NCBI GenBank assembly: GCA_013076295.1
Contig: RQOL01000930.1
Location: 1 to 64,000 of the forward strand
DNA length: 64,000 nt
Direction: 5' to 3'
Source: Sanderia malayensis
Lineage: Eukaryota > Cnidaria > Scyphozoa > Semaeostomeae > Pelagiidae
Below, piece after piece: positions 1 through 10,404 of this stretch; positions within the stretch are counted from its first letter, which is position 1, and the number at the start of each line of letters is the position of its first letter. The translations under genes and the position numbers were made by a program. A model generated the notes under the pieces. The model worked only from the letters and a program-made list of their open reading frames with translations, was not told the origin of the DNA and searched no databases.

Positions 1-3000
1 TACAGTACTGCGCAGGAGCGTGTATGACGTATTTGCCTTCTTAATGGCTGAGGCGTTGGCCTTAGGGCTTGGCTTAGGGTAAGGGTTAGGGTTACGTAGT
101 GCGGAAGATGAAGGTGGTCAGTATGCGTAGTAGCCCAATTACAGTACTGCGCAGGAGCGTGTATGACGTATTTGACTTCTTAATGGCTGAGGCGTTGGCC
201 TTAGGGCTTGGCTTAGGGTAAGGGTTAGAGTTAGGGTTACGTAATGCGGAGGAGAAAGGTGGTCAGTATGCGTAGTAGCCCAATTACAGTACTGCGCAGG
301 AGCGTGTATGACGTATTTGCCTTCTTAATGGCTGAGGCGTTGGCCTTAGGGCTTGGCTTAGGGTAAGGGTTAGGGTTACGTAGTGCGGAGGATAAAGGTG
401 GTCAGTATGCGTAGTAGCCCAATTACAGTACTGCGCAGGAGCGTGTATGACGTATTTGACTTCTTAATGGCTGAGGCGTTGGCCTTAGGGCTTGGCTTAG
501 GGTAAGGGTTAGAGTTAGGGTTACGTAATGCGGAGGAGAAAGGTGGTCAGTATGCGTAGTAGCCCAATTACAGTACTGCGCAGGAGCGTGTATGACGTAT
601 TTGCTTTCTTAATGGCTGAGGGGTTGGCCTTAGGGCTTGCTTAGGGTAAGGGTTAGGTTAGGGTTACGTATGCGGAGGAGAAAGGTGGTCAGTATGCGTA
701 GTAGCCCAATTACAGTACTGCGCAGGAGCGTGTATGACGTATTTGACTTCTTAATGGCTGAGGCGTTGGCCTTAGGGCTTGGCTTAGGGTAAGGGTTAGA
801 GTTAGGGTTACGTAATGCGGATGAGAAAGGTGGCAGTATGCGTAGTAGCCCAATTACAGTACTGCGCAGGAGCGTTTATGACGTATTTGCCTTCTTAATG
901 GCTGAGGCGTTGGCCTTAGGGCTTGGCTTAGGGTAAGGGTTACGTAGTGCGGAGGATAAAGGTGGTCAGTATGCGTAGTAGCCCAATTACAGTACTGCGC
1001 AGGAGCGTGTATGACGTATTTGCTTCTTAATGGCTGAGGCGTTGGCCTTAGGGCTTGGCTTAGGGTAAGGGTTAGGGTTAGGGTTACGTAGTGCGGAGGA
1101 GAAAGGTGGTCAGTATGCGTAGTAGCCCAATTACAGTACTGCGCAGGAGCGTGTATGACGTATTTGACTTCTTAATGGCTGAGGCGTTGGCCTTAGGGCT
1201 TGCTTAGGGTAAGGGTTAGGTTAGGGTTACGTAATGCGGAGGAGAAAGGTGGTCAGTATGCGTAGTAGCCCAATTACAGTACTGCGCAGGAGCGTGTATG
1301 ACGTATTTGACTTCTTAATGGCTGAGGCGTTGGCCTTAGGGCTTGCTTAGGGTAAGGGTTAGAGTTAGGGTTACGTAATGCGGATGGAAAAGGTGGTCAG
1401 TATGCGTAGTAGCCCAATTACAGTACTGCGCAGGAGCGTTATGACGTATTTGCCTTCTTAATGGCTGAGGCGTTGGCCTTAGGGCTTGGCTTAGGGTAAG
1501 GGTTAGGTTACGTTAGTGCGGAGGAAAAGGTGGTCAGTATGCGTAGTAGCCCAATTACAGTACTGCGCAGGAGCGTGTATGACGTATTTGCCTTCTTAAT
1601 GGCTGAGGCGTTGGCCTTAGGGCTTGCTTAGGGTAAGGGTTAGAGTTAGGGTTACGTAATGCGGAGAGAAAGGTGGTCAGTATGCGTAGTAGCCCAATTA
1701 CAGTACTGCGCAGGAGCGTTATGACGTATTTGCCTTCTTAATGGCTGAGGCGTTGGCCTTAGGGCTTTGCTTAGGGTAGGGTTAGGGTTACGTATGCGGA
1801 GGAAAAGGTGGTCAGTATGCGTAGTAGCCCAATTACAGTACTGCGCAGGAGCGTGTATGACGTATTTGCTTCTTAATGGCTGAGGCGTTGGCCTTAGGGC
1901 TTGGCTTAGGGTAAGGGTTAGAGTTAGGGTTACGTAATGCGGAGGAGAAAGGTGGTCAGTATGCGTAGTAGCCCAATTACAGTACTGCGCAGGAGCCTGT
2001 ATGACGTATTTGCTTTCTTAATGGCTGAGGGGTTGGCCTTAGGGCTTGGCTTAGGGTAAGGGTTAGAGTTAGGGTTACGTAATGCGGGAGAAAGGTGGCA
2101 GTATGCGTAGTAGCCCAATTACAGTACTGCGCAGGAGCGTTATGACGTATTTGCCTTCTTAATGGCTGAGGCGTTGGCCTTAGGGCTTTGCTTAGGGTAG
2201 GGTTAGGGTTACGTATGCGGAGGAGAAAGGTGGTCAGTATGCGTAGTAGCCCAATTACAGTACTGCGCAGGAGCGTGTATGACGTATTTGCTTCTTAATG
2301 GCTGAGGCGTTGGCCTTAGGGCTTGGCTTAGGGTAAGGGTTAGAGTTAGGGTTACGTAATGCGGAGGAGAAAGGTGGTCAGTATGCGTAGTAGCCCAATT
2401 ACAGTACTGCGCAGGAGCGTGTATGACGTATTTGACTTCTTAATGGCTGAGGCGTTGGCCTTAGGGCTTGGCTTAGGGTAAGGGTTAGAGTTAGGGTTAC
2501 GTATGCGGAGGAGAAAGGTGGTCAGTATGCGTAGTAGCCCAATTACAGTACTGCGCAGGAGCGTTATGACGTATTTGCCTTCTTAAGGGCTTGGCCTTAG
2601 GGCTTTGCTTAGGGTAAGGGTTAGAGTTAGGGTTACGTAATGCGGATGAGAAAGGTGGCCAGTATGCGTTAGTAGCAATAGCCAATTACAGTACTGCGCA
2701 GGACGTATGACGTATTTGCTTCTTAATGGCTGAGGGGTTGGCCTTAGGGCTTGGCTTAGGGTAAGGGTTAGAGTTAGGGTTACGTAATGCGGATGAGAAA
2801 GGTGGTCAGTATGCGTAGTAGCCCAATTACAGTACTGCGCAGGAGCGTTATGACGTATTTGCCTTCTTAATGGCTGAGCTTGGCCTTAGCTTTGCTTGTA
2901 GTTAGGTAAGGGTTAGAGTTTAGGGTTACGTAATGCGGATGAGAAAGGTGGCCAGTATGCGTAGTAGCCCAATTACAGTACTGCGCAGGAGCGTTTATGA

Positions 3001-6000
3001 CGTATTTGCCTTTAATGGCTGAGGCGTTAGCCTTAGGGCTTTGCTTAGGGTTAGGGTTAGGGTTACGTAGTGCGGAGGATAAAGGTGGTCAGTATGCGTA
3101 GTAGCCCAATTACAGTACTGCGCAGGAGCGTGTATGACGTATTTGACTTCTTAATGGCTGAGGCGTTGGCCTTAGGGCTTTGCTTAGGGTAAGGGTTAGA
3201 GTTAGGGTTACGTAATGCGGAGGAGAAGGGCAGTATGCGTAGTAGCCCAATTACAGTACTGCGCAGGAGCTGTATGACGTATTTGCTTCTTAATGGCTGA
3301 GGGTTGGCCTTAGGGCTTGCTTAGGGTAAGGGTTAGAGTTAGGGTTACGTAATGGCGAGGAGAAGGTGGGTCAGTATGCGTAGTAGCCCAATTACAGTAC
3401 TGCGCAGGAACGTTTATGACGTATTTGCCTTCTTAATGGCTGAGGCGTTGGCCTTAGGGCTTGGCTTAGGGTAAGGGTTAGAGTTAGGGTTCGTAATGCG
3501 GATGAGAAAGGTGGCAGTATGCGTAGTAGCCCAATTACAGTACTGCGCAGGAGCGTTTATGACGTATTTGCCTTCTTAATGGCTGAGGCGTTGGCCTTAG
3601 GGCTTGGCTTAGGGTAAGGGTTAGAGTTAGGGTTACGTAATGCGGAGGAGAAAGGTGGTCAGTATGCGTAGTAGCCCAATTACAGTACTGCGCAGGAGCG
3701 TGTATGACGTATTTGCCTTCTTAATGGCTGAGGCGTTGGCCTTAGGGCTTTGCTTAGGGTAAGGGTTAGAGTTAGGGTTACGTATGCGGAGGAGAAAGGT
3801 GGTCAGTATGCGTAGTAGCCCAATTACAGTACTGCGCAGGAGCGTGTATGACGTATTTGCTTCTTAATGGCTGAGGCGTTGGCCTTAGGGCTTTGCTTAG
3901 GGTAAGGGTTAGAGTTAGGGTTACGTAATGCGGAGGAGAAAGGTGGTCAGTATGCGTAGTAGCCCAATTACAGTACTGCGCAGGAGCGTGTATGACGTAT
4001 TTGACTTCTTAATGGCTGAGGCGTTGGCCTTAGGGCTTTGCTTAGGGTAAGGGTTAGAGTTAGGGTTACGTAATGCGGAGAGAAAGGTGGCAGTATGCGT
4101 AGTAGCCCAATTACAGTACTGCGCAGGAGCGTTATGACGTATTTGCTTCTTAATGGCTGAGGCGTTGGCCTTAGGGCTTGGCTTAGGGTAAGGGTTAGAG
4201 TTAGGGTTACGTTGCGGAGGAGAAAGGTGGTCAGTATGCGTAGTAGCCCAATTACAGTACTGCGCAGGAGCTGTTGACGTATTTGCTTCTTAATGGCTGA
4301 GGCGTTGGCCTTAGGGCTTGCTTAGGGTAAGGGTTAGAGTTAGGGTTACGTAATGCGGAGGAGAAAGGTGGTCAGTATGCGTAGTAGCCCAATTACAGTA
4401 CTGCGCAGGAGCGTTTATGACGTATTTGCCTTCTTAATGGCTGAGGCGTTGGCCTTAGGGCTTGGCTTAGGGTAAGGGTTAGAGTTAGGGTTACGTTATG
4501 CGGAGGAGAAAGGTGGTCAGTATGCGTAGTAGCCCAATTACAGTACTGCGCAGGAGCGTGTATGACGTATTTGCCTTCTTAATGGCTGAGGCGTTGGCCT
4601 TAGGGCTTGCTTAGGGTAAGGGTTAGTTAGTCGGAGGAGAAGGTGGTCAGTATGCGTAGTAGCCCAATTACAGTACTGCGCAGGAGCGTGTATGACGTAT
4701 TTGACTTCTTAATGGCTGAGGCGTTGGCCTTAGGGCTTGGCTTAGGGTAAGGGTTAGAGTTAGGGTTACGTAATGCGGAGGAGAAAGGTGGTCAGTATGC
4801 GTAGTAGCCCAATTACAGTACTGCGCAGGAGCGTGTATGACGTATTTGCTTCTTAATGGCTGAGGCGTTGGCCTTAGGGCTTGCTTAGGGTAAGGGTTAG
4901 AGTTAGGGTTACGTAATGCGGAGGAGAAAGGTGGCAGTATGCGTAGTAGCCCAATTACAGTACTGCGCAGGAGCGTTATGACGTATTTGCCTTCTTAATG
5001 GCTGAGGCGTTGGCCTTAGGGCTTTGGCTTAGGGTAAGGGTTAGAGTTAGGGTTACGTATGCGGAGGAGAAAGGTGGTCAGTATGCGTAGTAGCCCAATT
5101 ACAGTACTGCGCAGGAGCGTGTATGACGTATTTGCCTTCTTAATGGCTGAGGCGTTGGCCTTAGGGCTTGGCTTAGGGTAAGGGTTAGAGTTAGGGTTAC
5201 GTAATGCGGAGGAGAAAGGTGGTCAGTATGCGTAGTAGCCCAATTACAGTACTGCGCAGGAGCGTGTATGAACGTATTTGCCTTCTTAATGGCTGAGGCG
5301 TTGGCCTTAGGGCTTTGCTTAGGGTAAGGGTTAGAGTTAGGGTTACGTATGCGGAGGAGAAAGGTGGCCAGTATGCGTAGTAGCCCAATTACAGTACTGC
5401 GCAGGAGCGTTATGACGTATTTGACTTCTTAATGGCTGAGGCGTTGGCCTTAGGGCTTGGCTTAGGGTAAGGGTTACGTAGTGCGGAGGAGAAAGGTGGT
5501 CAGTATGCGTAGTAGCCCAATTACAGTACTGCGCAGGAGCGTGTATGACGTATTTGACTTCTTAATGGCTGAGGCGTTGGCCTTAGGGCTTGGCTTAGGG
5601 TAAGGGTTAGAGTTAGGGTTACGTAATGCGGAGAAAGGTGGTCAGTATGCGTAGTAGCCCAATTACAGTACTGCGCAGGAGCGTGTATGACGTATTTGCT
5701 TCTTAATGGCTGAGGCGTTGGCCTTAGGGCTTGGCTTAGGGTTAGGTTAGGGTTACGTATGCGGAGGAGAAAGGTGGTCAGTATGCGTAGTAGCCCAATT
5801 ACAGTACTGCGCAGGAGCGTGTATGACGTATTTGACTTCTTAATGGCTGAGGCGTTGGCCTTAGCTTGGCTTAGGTTAGGTTAGGGTAAGTTAGGTTAGG
5901 GTTACGTATGCGGAGGAGAAAGGTGGTCAGTATGCGTAGTAGCCCAATTACAGTACTGCGCAGGAGCGTGTATGACGTATTTGCCTTCTTAATGGCTGAG

Positions 6001-9000
6001 GCGTTGGCCTTAGGGCTTGGCTTAGGGTAAGGGTTAGAGTTAGGGTTACGTAATGCGGAGAGAAAGGTGGTCAGTATGCGTAGTAGCCCAATTACAGTAC
6101 TGCGCAGGAGCGTGTATGACGTATTTGCTTCTTAATGGCTGAGGCGTTGGCCTTAGGGCTTGGCTTAGGGTAAGGGTTAGAGTTAGGGTTACGTAATGCG
6201 GATGAGAAAGGTGGTCAGTATGCGTAGTAGCCCAATTACAGTACTGCGCAGGAGCGTTATGACGTATTTGCCTTCTTAATGGCTGAGGCGTTGGCCTTAG
6301 CTTGGCTTAGGTGGTAAGGGTTAGAGTTAGGGTTACGTATGCGGAGAGAGAAAGGTGGTCAGTATGCGTAGTAGCCCAATTACAGTACTGCGCAGGAGCG
6401 TGTATGACGTATTTGACTTCTTAATGGCTGAGGCGTTGGCCTTAGGGCTTGCTTAGGGTAAGGGTTAGAGTTAGGGTTACGTATGCGGAGGAGAAAGGTG
6501 GTCAGTATGCGTAGTAGCCCAATTACAGTACTGCGCAGGAGCGTGTATGACGTATTTGACTTCTTAATGGCTGAGGCGTTGGCCTTAGGGCTTGCTTAGG
6601 GTAAGGGTTAGAGTTAGGGTTACGTATGCGGAGGAGAAAGGTGGTCAGTATGCGTAGTAGCCCAATTACAGTACTGCGCAGGAGCGTGTATGACGTATTT
6701 GACTTCTTAATGGCTGAGGCGTTGGCCTTAGGGCTTGCTTAGGGTAAGGGTTAGGTTAGGGTTACGTAATGCGGAGGAGAAAGGTGGTCAGTATGCGTAG
6801 TAGCCCAATTACAGTACTGCGCAGGAGCGTGTATGACGTATTTGACTTCTTAATGGCTGAGGCGTTGGCCTTAGGGCTTGGCTTAGGGTAAGGGTTAGAG
6901 TTAGGGTTACGTAATGCGGAGGAGAAAGGTGGTCAGTATGCGTAGTAGCCCAATTACAGTACTGCGCAGGAGCGTGTATGACGTATTTGACTTCTTAATG
7001 GCTGAGGCGTTGGCCTTAGGGCTTGCTTAGGGTAAGGGTTAGAGTTAGGGTTACGTAATGCGGAGGAGAAAGGTGGTCAGTATGCGTAGTAGCCCAATTA
7101 CAGTACTGCGCAGGAGCGTGTATGACGTATTTGCCTTCTTAATGGCTGAGGCGTTGGCCTTAGGGCTTGCTTAGGGTAAGGGTTAGAGTTAGGGTTACGT
7201 ATGCGGAGGAGAAAGGTGGTCAGTATGCGTAGTAGCCCAATTACAGTACTGCGCAGGAGCGTGTATGACGTATTTGACTTCTTAATGGCTGAGGCGTTGG
7301 CCTTAGGGCTTTGCTTAGGGTAAGGGTTAGAGTTAGGGTTACGTAATGCGGAGGAGAAAGGTGGTCAGTATGCGTAGTAGCCCAATTACAGTACTGCGCA
7401 GGAGCGTGTATGACGTATTTGCCTTCTTAATGGCTGAGGCGTTGGCCTTAGGGCTTTGCTTAGGGTAAGGGTTAGAGTTAGGGTTACGTAATGCGGAGGA
7501 GAAAGGTGGTCAGTATGCGTAGTAGCCCAATTACAGTACTGCGCAGGAGCGTGTTATGACGTATTTGCCTTCTTAATGGCTGAGGCGTTGGCCTTAGGGC
7601 TTTGCTTAGGGTAAGGGTTAGAGTTAGGGTTACGTGATGCGGAGGAGAAAGGTGGTCAGTATGCGTAGTAGCCCAATTACAGTACTGCGCAGGAGCGTGT
7701 ATGACGTATTTGACTTCTTAATGGCTGAGGCGTTGGCCTTAGGGCTTTGCTTAGGGTAAGGGTTAGAGTTAGGGTTACGTAATGCGGAGGAGAAAGGTGG
7801 TCAGTATGCGTAGTAGCCCAATTACAGTACTGCGCAGGAGCGTGTATGACGTATTTGCCTTCTTAATGGCTGAGGCGTTGGCCTTAGGGCTTTGCTTAGG
7901 GTAAGGGTTAGAGTTAGGGTTACGTAATGCGGAGGAGAAAGGTGGTCAGTATGCGTAGTAGCCCAATTACAGTACTGCGCAGGAGCGTGTATGACGTATT
8001 TGACTTCTTAATGGCTGAGGCGTTGGCCTTAGGGCTTGGCTTAGGGTAAGGGTTAGAGTTAGGGTTACGTAATGCGGAGGAGAAAGGTGGTCAGTATGCG
8101 TAGTAGCCCAATTACAGTACTGCGCAGGAGCGTATGACGTATTTGCCTTCTTAATGGCTGAGGCGTTGGCCTTAGGGCTTGGCTTAGGGTAAGGGTTAGA
8201 GTTAGGGTTACGTTATGCGGAGGAGAAAGGTGGTCAGTATGCGTAGTAGCCCAATTACAGTACTGCGCAGGAGCGTGTATGACGTATTTGACTTCTTAAT
8301 GGCTGAGGCGTTGGCCTTAGGGCTTTGCTTAGGGTTAGGGTTAGGGTTACGTATGCGGAGGAGAAAGGTGGTCAGTATGCGTAGTAGCCCAATTACAGTA
8401 CTGCGCAGGAGCGTGTATGACGTATTTGACTTCTTAATGGCTGAGGCGTTGGCCTTAGGGCTTGGCTTAGGGTAAGGGTTAGAGTTAGGGTTACGTAATG
8501 CGAGGAGAAAGGTGGTCAGTATGCGTAGTAGCCCAATTACAGTACTGCGCAGGAGCGTTTATGACGTATTTGCTTCTTAATGGCTGAGGCGTTGGCCTTA
8601 GGGCTTGCTTAGGGTAAGGGTTAGAGTTAGGGTTACGTAATGCGGAGGAGAAAGGTGGTCAGTATGCGTAGTAGCCCAATTACAGTACTGCGCAGGAGCC
8701 TGTATGACGTATTTGCCTTCTTAATGGCTGAGGCGTTGGCCTTAGGGCTTGCTTAGGGTAAGGGTTAGAGTTAGGGTTACGTATGCGGAGGAGAAAGGTG
8801 GTCAGTATGCGTAGTAGCCCAATTACAGTACTGCGCAGGAGCGTTATGACGTATTTGACTTCTTAATGGCTGAGGCGTTGGCCTTAGGGCTTGGCTTAGG
8901 GTAAGGGTTAGAGTTAGGGTTACGTATGCGGAGGAGAAAGGTGGTCAGTATGCGTAGTAGCCCAATTACAGTACTGCGCAGGAGCGTTATGACGTATTTG

Positions 9001-10185
9001 CTTCTTAATGGCTGAGCGTTGGCCTTAGGCTTGCTTAGGGTAAGGGTTAGAGTTAGGGTTACGAACGGAGAAAGGTGGCCAGTATGCGTAGTAGCCCAAT
9101 TACAGTACTGCGCAGAGCGTTTGACGTATTTGCCTTCTTAATGGCTGAGGCGTTGGCCTTAGGGCTTGGCTTAGGGTAAGGGTTAGGGTTACGTAGCGGA
9201 GGAAAAGGTGGTCAGTATGCGTAGTAGCCCAATTACAGTACTGCGCAGGAGCGTGTATGACGTATTTGCCTTCTTAATGGCTGAGGCGTTGGCCTTAGGG
9301 CTTGGCTTAGGGTAAGGGTTAGAGTTAGGGTTACGTATGCGGAGGAGAAAGGTGGTCAGTATGCGTAGTAGCCCAATTACAGTACTGCGCAGGAGCGTGT
9401 ATGACGTATTTGACTTCTTAATGGCTGAGGCGTTGGCCTTAGGGCTTTGCTTAGGGTAAGGGTTAGAGTTAGGGTTACGTAATGCGGAGGAGAAAGGTGG
9501 GCAGTATGCGTAGTAGCCCAATTACAGTACTGCGCAGGAGCCTGTATGACGTATTTGCTTCTTAATGGCTGAGGCGTTGGCCTTAGGGCTTGGCTTAGGG
9601 TAAGGGTTAGAGTTAGGGTTAATGCGGATAGAAAGGTGGTCAGTATGCGTAGTAGCCCAATTACAGTACTGCGCAGGAGCGTTTATGACGTATTTGCTTC
9701 TTAATGGCTGAGGCGTTGGCCTTAGGCTTAGGGTAAGGGTTAGAGTTAGGGTTACGTTATGCGGAGGAGAAAGGTGGTCAGTATGCGTAGTAGCCCAATT
9801 ACAGTACTGCGCAGGAGCGTGTATGACGTATTTGCCTTCTTAATGGCTGAGGCGTTGGCCTTAGGGCTTTGCTTAGGGTAAGGGTTAGAGTTAGGGTTAC
9901 GAAATGCGGATGAGAAAGGTGGCCAGTATGCGTAGTAGCCCAATTACAGTACTGCGCAGGAGCGTTTATGACGTATTTGACTTCTTAATGGTTGAGGCGT
10001 TGGCCTTAGGGTTTTGCTTAGGGTTAGGGTTACGTAATGCGGAGGAGAAAGGTGGTCAGTATGCGTAGTAGCCCAATTACAGTACTGCGCAGGAGCGTGT
10101 ATGACGTATTTGCCTTCTTAATGGCTGAGGCGTTGGCCTTAGGGCTTGGCTTAGGGTAAGGGTTAGAGTTAGGGTTACGTAATGC
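1..10185 (+). repeat. Satellite array with telomere-like hexamer blocks
   Basis: About 70 head-to-tail units fill the first 10.2 kb, and the array continues past the left edge. Units are mostly about 139 or about 145 bp. Each has a non-telomeric part of about 100 bp (with CAGTACTGCGCAGG, TGACGTAT and TTAATGGCTGAGG) and a block of about 40 bp that reads as hexamers in register: TTAGGG, CTTGGC, TTAGGG, TAAGGG, TTAGAG, TTAGGG, then TTACG. The 139/145 difference is one hexamer (TTAGAG present or absent). Near the left end two unit types alternate (GCCTTCTT with GTAGTGCGGAG; GACTTCTT with GTAATGCGGAG), a dimer-like order that blurs rightward. Many units carry single-base losses in GG, AA or AGG runs. 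Open frames in the array only reflect the repeat and are not called as genes. The last unit breaks off at AATGC, 10181-10185. Confidence 0.95.
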
Positions 10186-10202
10186 ATGCCCGCCCAGTTG
10201 TA

Positions 10203-10404
10203 TGCGTCCGCAGGGACGCAATGCAGTGAGTCTAGTATTGTAGCCGAAGCGCATGCTGGGTAATCTGCTCTTGCCATCAAAAAATGGCGGTGATGTTGTT
10301 TTTAGATTGTCAATGGTTGTCATTGCAGAATTGCACCTAGTGATTTAAATTCTATTTTTATGTTTTTTGACTTATTGTAACTGTTGGTTCGGCAAATAAA
10401 GAAA
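10203..10404 (+). promoter_or_regulatory. Probable KATNIP promoter (ZNF143-like and YY1-like motifs)
   Basis: Between the satellite and the KATNIP start codon lies a short GC-richer stretch. At 10251-10264, GCATGCTGGGTAAT is the reverse complement of a ZNF143/Staf-type site (core CCCAGCATGC). At 10281-10292, AAAATGGCGGTG matches the YY1 consensus, which commonly sits just downstream of transcription starts of housekeeping genes. A 7-bp perfect stem (TGCGTCC...GGACGCA) lies at 10203-10220. There is no TATA box. The motifs are seen; the promoter role is inferred from position. Confidence 0.55.

Noticed and set aside
1..10185. CRISPR-like array
   Set aside because: The whole unit repeats with no unique spacers, and the DNA is eukaryotic.
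1930..10323. Open frames of 60-110 codons in the satellite (RNPNSNPYPKPSPK-like on minus, MRRRKVVSMRSS on plus)
   Set aside because: They arise because the unit is tandemly repeated and some units happen to keep frame. They break with single-base unit variants and have no start context or splice signals.
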